A stretch of DNA of 64,000 bases from Ramlibacter sp. (GTDB lineage Bacteria; Pseudomonadota; Gammaproteobacteria; Burkholderiales; Burkholderiaceae_C): assembly GCA_016713005.1 (NCBI GenBank), contig JADJPY010000012.1, forward strand, positions 372,001-436,000, given 5' to 3'. Numbering within the stretch: the stretch's first letter is position 1; each line of letters starts with the position of its first letter. A model generated the notes under the pieces. That model did not search any database. It saw only the letters and a program-made list of their open reading frames with translations, and had not been told where the DNA came from. The translations under genes were made by a program, and so were the position numbers. Below are positions 1 through 7,774 of the stretch, one piece after another.

Positions 1-622
1 GGGCGCGCAGCGAGTGGTGTACCGCGAAGTTCATCGCCACATCCATTGCAATCAGCACGCGGTCCTGCGGTCCGGTGGGGATCAGGCCGCGCGTCAGCAC
101 GGGCAGCTGGCACGAACCGCCGTGCGAGCGCTCGATGCCCTTGGGTGCGCCGGTCGTGCCCGACGACAGCGTAATCCGCCAGAGGTCGTGCGCCTCCATC
201 TGCGCCAGAGGCGGGACGCGCAGGCCCGCTTCGGGCTTGGCCGAGAGCGCCGCGAAGGAAAACTGCCGCGCTGGCGGCACAACACTGTTGTCGAACGGTG
301 TTTCGCGGGCATGGACCAGATGGGTCATGCCGGAAGCCCGGCCCGTGGCCTCCAGGCTCTCGGCGCTGACGGGCGTGGGCAGCGAGACAGATACCGCACC
401 CAGGTGGGCGATGGCCAAAGTCAATGCCATGTTGGATACCGGGTTGCTGACCGTGTTGCCGATCCGGTGTCCGGGGCCAATGCCTGCTTCCTGCAGCCTT
501 CCGGCCAGCAACAGCACCATCTTCAGGAAGTCGCGGTAGCTGGCCTCCTGGCCGCGCCAGCGGACCGCCAGGCGGTCGGGCGATTGCATCGCCTGACGCT
601 CGAACACTTCAGCCACATTCAT
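1..622 (-). CDS. AMP-dependent acyl-CoA synthetase/ligase, N-terminal part (truncated by window edge)
   Basis: Reading the minus strand from an ATG at 622 gives an open frame that runs off the left edge (about 207 residues visible). It starts MNVAEVFERQ and carries the adenylate-forming A3 core motif LSSGTTGAPKGIERS near residue 150, which binds the ATP phosphates. The N-terminal segment about substrate access (RLQEAGIGPGHRIGNTVSN) fits ANL-family fatty acid or aromatic acyl-CoA ligases. Substrate cannot be told because the A8 and C-terminal domains are outside the window. It starts 38 bp after the gpsA stop on the same strand, so it may be the last gene of the rhodanese-grxC-secB-gpsA run. 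An amino-acid-activating or luciferase-like member of the superfamily is not excluded. Confidence 0.8.
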   Translation of the reverse strand, partial: MNVAEVFERQAMQSPDRLAVRWRGQEASYRDFLKMVLLLAGRLQEAGIGPGHRIGNTVSNPVSNMALTLAIAHLGAVSVSLPTPVSAESLEATGRASGMTHLVHARETPFDNSVVPPARQFSFAALSAKPEAGLRVPPLAQMEAHDLWRITLSSGTTGAPKGIERSHGGSCQLPVLTRGLIPTGPQDRVLIAMDVAMNFAVHHSLRA

Positions 623-660
623 GATTCATGGTCCTTCACTCAGATCCGGTTCGTCCGGCT

Positions 661-1671
661 TCAGCTCCCCGTCGCAATTTCATGCGACGGCTCACGACCC
701 ATCAGCCCGGCCACCGCCGCAGCCGGTGTCAAGCGTCCTTCCAGGAGCTCGACCACGCTCTGCGCGATGGGCATTTCGACGCCAGCGTGTTTCGCACGCG
801 CCACCACGGTGCGCGCGCTGTACACGCCTTCTGCAACATGGCCCAGGGACTGGATGGCTTCCTGCAGGCTGCGCCCTTGCGCCAGCATCAGCCCGACCCG
901 GCGGTTGCGGCTGAGGTCGCCCGTGGCGGTGAGCACCAGGTCTCCCAGGCCCCCCAGCCCCATGAATGTCTGCGCCTGCGCCCCCAGGGCGGTACCCAGG
1001 CGCGTCATCTCGGCCAGCCCGCGGGTGATCAGGGCCGCGCGGGCGTTCAGCCCCAGGCCCAGGCCGTCGCACAGCCCCGTGGCGATGGCCAGCACGTTCT
1101 TGACGGCGCCACCGACCTCCACGCCCACGATGTCTTCGTTGCCGTAGACCCGCACCGTCGGTCCGTGAAACGCGTCCACCAGGGTGTCGCGCACGCGCGC
1201 CTGCTCACTGGCGGCGACGAGGGCGCAGGGCAGGCCCCGGGCGACTTCCTGCGCAAAGCTGGGGCCGCTGAGCACACCGCCCGCCACCGCGGGCGCGACG
1301 GCAGCGGCGATTTCGTGCCCCAGCAGTCCGTCGCCAGCGCTTGTCGACTCAAAGCCCTTGCACAGCCAGGCCACAGGGGCTTTGCAATCCGCCAGCATGG
1401 CCAGCGTGTGGCGCAGCGCAGCCATGGGGGTGGCCACGATCACAAGGTCCTGCGCCTGTGACAGTTGCATCAAGGCCTGCGCATCGCCTGTGTAAACCTG
1501 CAGCGCAACGGGCAGCGAGATGCCTGGCAGGTAGCGGGCGTTCTCGCGCTGGCGGTCCATGGCCTGCGCCTGGGCCGGGTCGCGCGCCCACAGCGTCACG
1601 GCATGCCGGGCGCTGGCGCTGACGGCGAGTGCCGTCCCCCACGCGCCCGCGCCGATCACTATGATTTTCAT
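661..1671 (-). CDS. gpsA: NAD(P)+-dependent glycerol-3-phosphate dehydrogenase
   Basis: Cytoplasmic GpsA reduces dihydroxyacetone phosphate to sn-glycerol-3-phosphate, the backbone of phospholipids. The 336-residue product has the usual family length. The dinucleotide fold is at the N-terminus with G7-A-G9-A-W-G12 (GxGxxG). The middle contains GGAVKNVLAIATGLCDG with the catalytic Lys, and GLGDLVLTATGDLSRNR, both typical of the family. The gene follows secB by 41 bp, the order known from E. coli (yibN-grxC-secB-gpsA). A short palindromic repeat (1659-1714) fills the whole secB-gpsA gap and supplies the start codon and first codons of gpsA, so the translation start may have been remodelled by that insertion. 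Confidence 0.96.
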   Translation of the reverse strand: MKIIVIGAGAWGTALAVSASARHAVTLWARDPAQAQAMDRQRENARYLPGISLPVALQVYTGDAQALMQLSQAQDLVIVATPMAALRHTLAMLADCKAPVAWLCKGFESTSAGDGLLGHEIAAAVAPAVAGGVLSGPSFAQEVARGLPCALVAASEQARVRDTLVDAFHGPTVRVYGNEDIVGVEVGGAVKNVLAIATGLCDGLGLGLNARAALITRGLAEMTRLGTALGAQAQTFMGLGGLGDLVLTATGDLSRNRRVGLMLAQGRSLQEAIQSLGHVAEGVYSARTVVARAKHAGVEMPIAQSVVELLEGRLTPAAAVAGLMGREPSHEIATGS

Positions 1672-1714
1672 AGCGGCTCAGCTAGCATTGGCGGGGGCTA
1701 CAGCCTGATTTGAT
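1659..1714 (+). repeat. short palindromic repeat, copy 1 (secB-gpsA junction)
   Basis: CTAT-N7-ATAGC palindrome followed 3' by the tail GGCGGGGGCTACAGCC and ATTTGAT. It fills the gap between the secB stop and gpsA start and overlaps the gpsA ATG. One of twelve copies in the window. Confidence 0.75.
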
Positions 1715-2172
1715 CAGGAAGTGACGATGCGGGGCGCTTCTTCCGTCGCCTGGGCCTGCTGCTGCTCGTACATGGCCTGGAAGTTGATTTCCGCCAGGTG
1801 CACAGGCGGGAAGCCGGCGCGTGTGATCAGGTCGGACACATTGCTGCGCAGGTACGGGTACACGATCTGCGGGCAGGCAATGCCCATCACTGGCCCCATC
1901 TGCTCGTCGGGCAGGTTGCGGATCTCGAAAATGCCGGCCTGCTTGACCTCGACCAGGAACACGGTGCGGTCCTTGATCTTGGTTTGCACGGTGGCGGTCA
2001 CCGCCACCTCGAAAATGCCATCGGCCACGGGCGTGGCCTCCACACCCAGCTGGATGTCCACTGCGGGCTGCTCCTGCTCGACCAGGATGCCCGGGGAATT
2101 GGGTTGTTCCAGGGACGCTTCCTTGAGGTACACGCGCTGGATCTGGAACAGTGGGTCTTGCGAGTCGGCCAT
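1714..2172 (-). CDS. secB: Protein-export chaperone SecB
   Basis: SecB is a homotetrameric cytoplasmic chaperone that holds preproteins unfolded and hands them to SecA. The 152-residue product matches the family: an N-terminal LFQIQRVYLKEASLEQPNSP segment, the core VFLVEVKQAGIF, and the C-terminal half CPQIVYPYLRSNVSDLITRAGFPPVHLAEINF, whose YPY/LRSNVSDL signature is close to invariant. The acidic and Gln-rich tail (YEQQQAQATEEAPR) is common in beta-proteobacterial SecB. The gene lies between grxC and gpsA in the conserved order. Start at ATG 2172 gives the standard N-terminus. Confidence 0.97.
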   Translation of the reverse strand: MADSQDPLFQIQRVYLKEASLEQPNSPGILVEQEQPAVDIQLGVEATPVADGIFEVAVTATVQTKIKDRTVFLVEVKQAGIFEIRNLPDEQMGPVMGIACPQIVYPYLRSNVSDLITRAGFPPVHLAEINFQAMYEQQQAQATEEAPRIVTS

Positions 2173-2267
2173 GATGGGGTGGGGTGCTTTCAGATGATGA
2201 AGACAGCTGGCTGCGGCATGCCGCGCCAGCCGGAAGAACAGGGATTATCTCAGCCCGGGAGGGCGTC

Positions 2268-2528
2268 TCAGGCGGCGCCCAGCAACGCCTGCAGCTCGCC
2301 CTGCCGGTCGAGGGCCATCAACTCGTCGCAGCCCCCCACGTGGGTGTCGCCGATGAAGATCTGGGGTACCGTGCGCCTTCCGGTGATTTCCATCATCTGC
2401 ATGCGCTGCGCGGGGTCCAGGTCAACGCGGATCTCGTCGATCTGCGACACACCCCTGGAGGCCAGTATCTGCTTGGCGCGGATGCAGTAGGGGCAGACCG
2501 CAGTGGTGTACATCTTGATGCTGGGCAT
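2268..2528 (-). CDS. grxC: Glutaredoxin 3
   Basis: Dithiol glutaredoxin of 86 residues. It begins MPSIKMYTTAVCPYCIRAKQ, so the redox motif CPYC is at residues 12-15, followed by the cis-Pro/GSH-binding segment RRTVPQIFIGDTHVGGCDEL. It uses glutathione to reduce protein disulfides and mixed disulfides in the cytoplasm. A longer frame extends upstream, but its extra 51 residues are antisense-like and overlap the rhodanese gene, so the ATG at 2528 was chosen. It sits between the rhodanese gene (25 bp upstream) and secB (95 bp downstream), the order seen in enterobacteria. Confidence 0.95.
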   Translation of the reverse strand: MPSIKMYTTAVCPYCIRAKQILASRGVSQIDEIRVDLDPAQRMQMMEITGRRTVPQIFIGDTHVGGCDELMALDRQGELQALLGAA

Positions 2529-2553
2529 GGCAGATCCGGCAGGGCAGGGGTTT

Positions 2554-2964
2554 TCAGGACTTTTCCAGAGGCAGGTTAGCGGATTTCCAGGCGCCCAGCC
2601 CGCCCGCCATCGATTGGGCCTTCTCGTAACCCAGCTTTTTGGCGATGGCCACCGCACGGCCCGACCGCGCGCCCGTGGCACACACCAGGATCAGCGGGTT
2701 GTCCCGGTGCTTCACTTCCGAGGCCAGCCGCTCCTCCAGCTGGCCCAACGGGATGTTGCGGGCGTCGACGACATGGCCAGCGGCGAACTCGTCCGCCTCG
2801 CACACGTCCACGACGACGGCTTTCTCGCGGTTCATCAGCATCACCGCCGCGCTGGGGCTGAGGGTGCCGCCCTGCGCGCCGCGCGTCACGGCAGGCCACA
2901 CCAGCATGGCGCCCGCGGCAAAAGCCACAGCGATCAGCGTCCAGTTGTCGAGGAAAAACTTCAC
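2554..2964 (-). CDS. Membrane-anchored rhodanese-like protein (YibN type)
   Basis: A 136-residue protein with one N-terminal membrane helix (about residues 4-24, WTLIAVAFAAGAMLVWP) and a single rhodanese domain. The active-site loop reads CATGARSGRA with the expected Cys about residue 93, so sulfur transfer or persulfide carriage is possible; no substrate is known. I chose the GTG at 2964 because AAAGG lies 7-8 bp upstream and homologues begin (M/V)KFFLDN; an ATG 36 bp further upstream would add 12 residues. It heads the rhodanese-grxC-secB-gpsA run and is divergent from gpmA. Confidence 0.88.
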   Translation of the reverse strand: MKFFLDNWTLIAVAFAAGAMLVWPAVTRGAQGGTLSPSAAVMLMNREKAVVVDVCEADEFAAGHVVDARNIPLGQLEERLASEVKHRDNPLILVCATGARSGRAVAIAKKLGYEKAQSMAGGLGAWKSANLPLEKS

Positions 2965-3044
2965 TTCAGACCTTTCAGGGTTCCGTGGGATAACCGCCAA
3001 TTCTAAAATGGCGGCCTCTTTCGCATCCTGACCGGTCCCTCCGC

Positions 3045-3788
3045 ATGTACAAGCTCGTCCTGATCCGCCACGGTGAATCCACCTGGAACCTCGAAAACCG
3101 TTTCACCGGATGGACCGATGTCGACCTCACTCCCACCGGGGTCAATCAGGCCCGCGAGGCCGGGCGCCTGCTGCGCGCCCAGGGGTATGACTTCGACCTG
3201 GCCTACACCAGCGTGCTCAAGCGCGCCACGCGCACGTTGTGGCACGTGCTGGACGAAATGGACCGCACCTGGTTGCCTGTGGTGCACAGCTGGCGCCTCA
3301 ACGAGCGCCACTATGGCGCCCTGCAGGGCCTCAACAAGGCCGACATGGCCAGGCAGTACGGTGACGCCCAGGTGCTTGTGTGGCGCCGCAGCTACGACAC
3401 CCCTCCTCCCGCGCTGGAGCCGACCGACCCGCGCAGCGAACGGGGCGATGTGCGCTACGCCGCCCTGGACCCCGCCCAGGTGCCGCTGACCGAATGCCTC
3501 AAGGACACGGTCGCGCGCGTGCTGCCCTTCTGGAACGACGCCATCGCCCCGGCGATCCGTTCGGGCCAGCGGGTGGTGGTGGCGGCGCACGGCAACTCCA
3601 TCCGGGCGCTGGTCAAGTACCTGGACGGCGTCTCCGACGCCGACATCGTGGGCCTGAACATCCCCAACGGTGTTCCGCTGGTCTATGAACTGGACGGGTC
3701 GCTGCGGCCGCTGCGCCACTACTACCTTGGCGACGCCGAGGCGGTCGCCCGCGCCGCGGCGGCCGTGGCCAGCCAGGGCAAGGCCTGA
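3045..3788 (+). CDS. gpmA: 2,3-bisphosphoglycerate-dependent phosphoglycerate mutase
   Basis: Glycolytic and gluconeogenic enzyme interconverting 3- and 2-phosphoglycerate. The 247-residue product carries the phosphohistidine motif LIRHGESTWN with His9, the family segment NRFTGWTDVDL, and the second catalytic His at about 182 in VVVAAHGNSIRAL. The length and NERHYGALQGLNKADMA signature are characteristic of GpmA rather than of the cofactor-independent GpmI. A TAAAAT hexamer at 3004-3009 could be its -10 box. Divergent from the rhodanese gene; followed by the C-terminal protease gene, an arrangement recalling E. coli gpm-envC next to yibN. Confidence 0.97.
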   Translation: MYKLVLIRHGESTWNLENRFTGWTDVDLTPTGVNQAREAGRLLRAQGYDFDLAYTSVLKRATRTLWHVLDEMDRTWLPVVHSWRLNERHYGALQGLNKADMARQYGDAQVLVWRRSYDTPPPALEPTDPRSERGDVRYAALDPAQVPLTECLKDTVARVLPFWNDAIAPAIRSGQRVVVAAHGNSIRALVKYLDGVSDADIVGLNIPNGVPLVYELDGSLRPLRHYYLGDAEAVARAAAAVASQGKA

Positions 3789-3912
3789 GGCTGTCGCGGC
3801 CATTGGCGGCGCACCCTCTTCGTGAACCTTTACACAAATTGCCAGAACTCGCGGAACCCCGGCGCGCCCCGGGCTTCCAAGGTGTATATTGATCCGCTCT
3901 CCTGAGGTGCTT

Positions 3913-5349
3913 ATGGGCCAGAAACTGAAAATCGCAGGTTGGATCTCCGTTGGCGCGCTCGCCGGCGTCATGACCACCGTGTCGCTGCAATCCGTCGCGC
4001 AGCGCTCGCTGGCGCCCCTGCCGCTTGAGGAATTGCAGCAGCTGGCCGCGGTGTTCGGCATGGTCAAGACCGACTATGTGGAGCAGGTCGACGAGAAGAA
4101 GCTCATCACCGACGCGATCTCCGGCATGGTTGCCAGCCTGGACCCTCACTCGCAGTACTTTGACAAGAAGTCCTTCAAGGAATTCCGCGAGGGCACATCG
4201 GGCCGTTTCGTCGGCGTGGGTATCGAGATCGGCATGGAAGACGGCCTGGTCAAGATCGTCTCCCCCATTGAAGGCTCGCCGGCGTTCCGCGCCGGACTCA
4301 AGCCCAACGACCTCATCACCCGCATCGACGACACGGCCGTGCGTGGCCTGACGCTCAACGAGGCGGTCAAGCGCATGCGCGGCGAACCCAACACCAAGGT
4401 CCTGCTCACCATCCTGCGCAAGGACGAGAACCGCACCTTCCCGGTAACGATCACCCGGGAGGAAATCCGCACCCAGTCCGTGCGCGGCAAGGTGGTCGAG
4501 CCGGGCTACGCCTGGATCAGGCTGTCGCAGTTCCAGGAGCGCACGGTCGACGATTTCGTCAAGAAGGTCGAAGAGGTCTACAAGCAGGACCCCAACCTCA
4601 AGGGCCTGGTGCTGGACCTTCGCAACGACCCGGGCGGCCTGCTGGACGCAGCGGTTGCCATCTCTGCGGCCTTCCTGCCTGAGAACGTGCCAGTGGTGTC
4701 CACCAACGGCCAGCTCGCCGAGAGCAAGATGGTCTACAAGGCTGCCCCCGAGGCCTACCAGCGCCGCGGCGGGGCCGACCCGCTCAAGCGCCTGCCCGCC
4801 GCCCTGAAGAACGTCCCGCTGGTGGTGCTGGTCAATGAAGGCTCTGCCTCGGCCAGCGAGATCGTGGCCGGCGCGCTGCAGGACCACAAGCGCGCCACCA
4901 TCATGGGCAGCCAGACGTTTGGCAAGGGCTCGGTGCAGACCGTGCGCCCCCTGGGCCCCGACACCGGACTCAAGCTCACGACCGCGCGGTACTACACCCC
5001 CAACGGCCGGTCGATCCAGGCCAAGGGCATCATGCCCGACGTGCTGGTGGACGAGTCCGAGGAAGGCAACCCGTTTGCCGCACTGCGCACCCGCGAGGCC
5101 GACCTGGACAAGCACCTTGGCAGCGGCCAGGGCGCCGAGCAGAAGGACGCCGCCCGCGAGAAAGCCCGTGAGGAAGCCCGCAAGAAGCTTGAGGAAGAAG
5201 CCCGCAAGCCGCAGGCCGAACGCCGCCCGCCCGAGTTCGGCAGCGAAAAGGACTTCCAGCTGAACCAGGCGCTCAACCAGCTCAAGGGCCGTCCGGTGAT
5301 GGTCAGCAAGACGCAGGTCGAGCGCAAGGACGAGAAGAAGGAAAATTGA
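3913..5349 (+). CDS. ctpA: S41 family C-terminal processing peptidase
   Basis: Periplasmic or membrane-anchored serine protease of 478 residues. An N-terminal hydrophobic segment (IAGWISVGALAGVMTTVSL) exports or anchors it. A PDZ domain follows (about 95-175, with GVGIEIGMEDG and FRAGLKPNDLI). The catalytic domain has S313 in GSASASEIVAGAL and K338 in TFGKGSVQT, the Ser/Lys dyad by alignment with Prc. The C-terminus is a charged Lys/Glu-rich helical tail. The ATG at 3913 follows GAGG; an upstream in-frame ATG at 3889 has no ribosome site. TATATT at 3884-3889 may be a -10 box. Its stop overlaps the TTG start of the next gene, implying translational coupling. Confidence 0.93.
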   Translation: MGQKLKIAGWISVGALAGVMTTVSLQSVAQRSLAPLPLEELQQLAAVFGMVKTDYVEQVDEKKLITDAISGMVASLDPHSQYFDKKSFKEFREGTSGRFVGVGIEIGMEDGLVKIVSPIEGSPAFRAGLKPNDLITRIDDTAVRGLTLNEAVKRMRGEPNTKVLLTILRKDENRTFPVTITREEIRTQSVRGKVVEPGYAWIRLSQFQERTVDDFVKKVEEVYKQDPNLKGLVLDLRNDPGGLLDAAVAISAAFLPENVPVVSTNGQLAESKMVYKAAPEAYQRRGGADPLKRLPAALKNVPLVVLVNEGSASASEIVAGALQDHKRATIMGSQTFGKGSVQTVRPLGPDTGLKLTTARYYTPNGRSIQAKGIMPDVLVDESEEGNPFAALRTREADLDKHLGSGQGAEQKDAAREKAREEARKKLEEEARKPQAERRPPEFGSEKDFQLNQALNQLKGRPVMVSKTQVERKDEKKEN

Positions 5350-6101
5350 ACGACGGCCAGCTGCTGCGGTACTCGCGGCACATCCTGCTGGACGACATCG
5401 GCATTGACGGCCAGGAGCGGCTTCTCGCATCGCATGCCCTGGTGATCGGTGCCGGCGGGCTGGGCTCGTCGGCGGTGCTGTACCTTGCTTCCGCCGGGGT
5501 GGGGCGCATCACTGTGCTGGACCACGACGACGTGGATGCCACCAACCTGCAGCGCCAGATCGCGCACACCCTGGATCGCATCGGCCGTCCCAAGGCCGAG
5601 TCGGTGCGCGAGGCGGTGCGCGCGATCAATCCCGACGTGCAACTTGTTCCCCGCGTGCAGCGGGCCGACACCGCGTTGCTGGACGAACTGGTGCCCCAGG
5701 CTGGCGTGGTGCTGGATTGCTGCGACAACTTCGAGACCCGCCAGGCCGTCAATGCCGCGTGCGTGCGGCACGCGCGGCCGCTCGTGTCCGGTGCGGCCAT
5801 CCGGTTTGACGGGCAGCTGTCGGTGTTTGACGTGCGCACGCCCGCGCAGCCCTGCTACGCCTGCGTGTTCCCGCCCACGATGGCGTTTGAGGAGACGCGT
5901 TGCGCCGTGCTGGGGGTGTTTGCGCCCATGGTCGGCATCATCGGCACGCTGCAGGCGGCCGAGGCACTCAAGCTGCTTTGCGGTGCCGGCACGCCCGCGG
6001 CCGGCCGGCTGCTGATGCTGGACGGGCGCAGCATGGAGTGGAGCGAGGTGCGCGTGCCGCGCGACCCGGCATGCCCGGTGTGCGGCCCGCACCGGCACTG
6101 A
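5346..6101 (+). CDS. MoeB/ThiF/HesA-family adenylyltransferase
   Basis: E1-like enzyme that adenylates the C-terminus of a small sulfur-carrier protein (MoaD or ThiS) during molybdopterin or thiazole synthesis. The 251-residue protein shows RYSRHILLDDIGIDGQERL, the nucleotide loop GAGGLGSSAVLYLASAG (about 35-51), TNLQRQI with the adenylation Arg, and two zinc CxxC pairs (CYAC about 163, CPVC about 245). It starts at a TTG that overlaps the ctpA TGA. There is no rhodanese domain. MoeB and ThiF cannot be separated by eye; MoeB is attractive because two molybdoenzymes lie in the window. Confidence 0.9.
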   Translation: MNDGQLLRYSRHILLDDIGIDGQERLLASHALVIGAGGLGSSAVLYLASAGVGRITVLDHDDVDATNLQRQIAHTLDRIGRPKAESVREAVRAINPDVQLVPRVQRADTALLDELVPQAGVVLDCCDNFETRQAVNAACVRHARPLVSGAAIRFDGQLSVFDVRTPAQPCYACVFPPTMAFEETRCAVLGVFAPMVGIIGTLQAAEALKLLCGAGTPAAGRLLMLDGRSMEWSEVRVPRDPACPVCGPHRH

Positions 6102-6117
6102 TGGGCGGCCAAGGCGG

Positions 6118-6642
6118 CTAGCCCATGCTGCGGGGGGCACGACCGCCCCGGCGGCGGTCGGCCTTGGGGAGTTCGGCGTGTTTCACCATCTGGTCGGCGC
6201 GCCGCTGCAGCGCGTCCAGCGCGGTGTCCAGGCGCACGACATCGGCTGGCGCCAGGGCACCCAGCAAATCCTTGTTGATCTGGATGACCATGGGCAGCAT
6301 GGCGGTGTGCAGTTCGCGCCCGGCTTCGGTGAGGGCCAGCGCCACCTGACGTCGGTCGCCGGGGCGCTGCGCACGCAGCAGCAGCTTCTTCGTCACCAGC
6401 GAGGTGATGGCTCGGGATGTCCGGGCGCGGTCCAGCTGGGCGCGCTGCGCGAGCTGGGACGACATCATTCCCTCGTCCTGCGCCAGCAGCGCCAGGATGC
6501 GCCACTCGCGCCGGGTGATCCCGAATCGCCCCTCGCACAGGCGGATCACCATGCTGCCGGCGACGCTCAGCAGGCGGTTGACGCGGTAGAGAAACAGGTC
6601 GTCCAGCGAGGCGGGCGTGACAAGGCGCGAGGCAGTGGCCAT
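6118..6642 (-). CDS. MarR-family transcriptional regulator
   Basis: A 174-residue winged-helix regulator. The DNA-binding region is FGITRREWRILALLAQDEGMM...LAQRAQLDRARTSRAITSLVTKKLLLR, followed by the wing motif RPGDRRQVALALTEAG. It is divergent from the Bug receptor gene. A 19-bp palindrome with 7-bp arms lies between the two genes, so it probably represses both itself and the receptor-sulfatase genes until a small, often aromatic, ligand is present; the ligand is not known. The C-terminus is rich in Arg and Gly. Confidence 0.92.
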   Translation of the reverse strand: MATASRLVTPASLDDLFLYRVNRLLSVAGSMVIRLCEGRFGITRREWRILALLAQDEGMMSSQLAQRAQLDRARTSRAITSLVTKKLLLRAQRPGDRRQVALALTEAGRELHTAMLPMVIQINKDLLGALAPADVVRLDTALDALQRRADQMVKHAELPKADRRRGGRAPRSMG

Positions 6643-6662
6643 GCGGGTATTCCGGGGTGATG

Positions 6663-6681
6663 ATTGATTAGATCAATCAAT
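6663..6681. promoter_or_regulatory. Putative MarR operator (ATTGATT-N5-AATCAAT)
   Basis: Perfect 7-bp inverted arms around AGATC, at -21 from the MarR start and 66 bp upstream of the Bug gene. Size and AT-rich dyad fit known MarR sites. The assignment is inferred from position and symmetry. Confidence 0.6.
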
Positions 6682-6746
6682 TGTCCGGGGACTACAGTGG
6701 GCCTGCAATCCGGGTGAGCCCGGCCGCCCAACCAGGAGATTTCCAC

Positions 6747-7712
6747 ATGCACACCCGACGCTCCCATCTCGCCTGCGCCCTGGGCGCCGCCCTTGCCCTG
6801 CTGGCCCTGCCCACGCAGGCCCAGGACAAGCCGCCGCTGAAGATCATGGTCGGCTTTCCGCCTGGCGGTTCGGCCGACGTGCTGGCCCGCCTGATCGGCG
6901 ACGCGATCAAGGACGATTTTTCCAGCGTGATCGTGGACAACAAGCCTGGCGCCGGGGGGCGCCTGGCCTTGAACCTCACCAAGGCCGCCAAGCCCGACGG
7001 CCAGACGGTCGTCGTGCTGCCCAGCGGGCCGATGGTGCTGTTTCCCCACGTGTACAAGAAGCTCGAGTACGACGCGGTCAAGGACTTCACCCCCGTCTCG
7101 CAGATCGCGCGCTTCCAGTTCGGCGTGGTCGCCGGCCCGGCGGTCGCGGTGAAAAACGTGTCCGAGATGGTGGCCGCGGCCAAGGCCGACCCGAGGGGCG
7201 CCACCTACGGTACCCCGGGGCAGGGCACGCTGCCGCACTTCATGGGCGTGCTGCTGGAGCAAAGCACCGGCGCGGCGTTCACCCATGTGCCGTTCCAGGG
7301 CGGCGCGCCGGCCAATACGGCGCTGCTGGGCGGCCACATCGGCTACAAGTTTGACGTGGTGTCCGAGACCGCCCAGCTGCACAAGGAGGGCAAGGTCCGC
7401 ATCATTGCCGTGACCGGCAGCACGCGCGACGCACAGGTGCCCGAGGTGCCCACGCTCAAGGAACAGGGCATCAACATGGATGCGACCGCCTGGTTCGCCA
7501 TGTACGGGCCAGCCGGCATGGCGCCCGAGGCCCTGGCCCGGCTGGAGCGTGCCGTGCAGCGCGCCGTCAAGTCGCCTGCCATCCAGAAGCGCCTGCTCGA
7601 GCTGGGTTACGAGCCCATCGGGTCGAGCTCTGCCGAGCTGGCTGCCGCGCAGCGCACCGACCTGGCCCGCTGGGAGAAGCCCATCAAGGCCACAGGCGTG
7701 AGCCTGGATTGA
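6747..7712 (+). CDS. Bug/TctC-family tripartite tricarboxylate receptor, first copy
   Basis: Periplasmic solute-binding protein of about 321 residues. A Sec signal peptide (CALGAALALLALPTQAQD, cleavage after AQA) precedes the mature part. The family motifs follow: IMVGFPPGGSADVLARL, IVDNKPGAGGRLALN and YGTPGQGTLPHFMG. AGGAG at 6734 sits 8 bp before the ATG. These receptors bind carboxylate-like or aromatic solutes and usually deliver them to TctAB permeases, but no tctAB is nearby, as is common for Bordetella and Comamonadaceae orphans. It is the first gene after the MarR operator, so probably regulated by it. The ligand is unknown. Confidence 0.92.
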   Translation: MHTRRSHLACALGAALALLALPTQAQDKPPLKIMVGFPPGGSADVLARLIGDAIKDDFSSVIVDNKPGAGGRLALNLTKAAKPDGQTVVVLPSGPMVLFPHVYKKLEYDAVKDFTPVSQIARFQFGVVAGPAVAVKNVSEMVAAAKADPRGATYGTPGQGTLPHFMGVLLEQSTGAAFTHVPFQGGAPANTALLGGHIGYKFDVVSETAQLHKEGKVRIIAVTGSTRDAQVPEVPTLKEQGINMDATAWFAMYGPAGMAPEALARLERAVQRAVKSPAIQKRLLELGYEPIGSSSAELAAAQRTDLARWEKPIKATGVSLD

Positions 7713-7718
7713 CCGGTT

Positions 7719-7774
7719 GCTATCGTTTTAGTAGCAGATCCGCAAGCGTGGACGGGGGCTGGAGGCCAATTTGA
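7719..7774 (+). repeat. short palindromic repeat, copy 2 (between the two Bug genes)
   Basis: GCTAT-N8-TAGC then CGGGGGCTGGAGGCC and AATTTGA. The GGAGG in the tail is correctly spaced to serve as ribosome binding site of the downstream receptor gene (ATG 7774), so the element appears to have supplied a translation signal. Confidence 0.85.
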
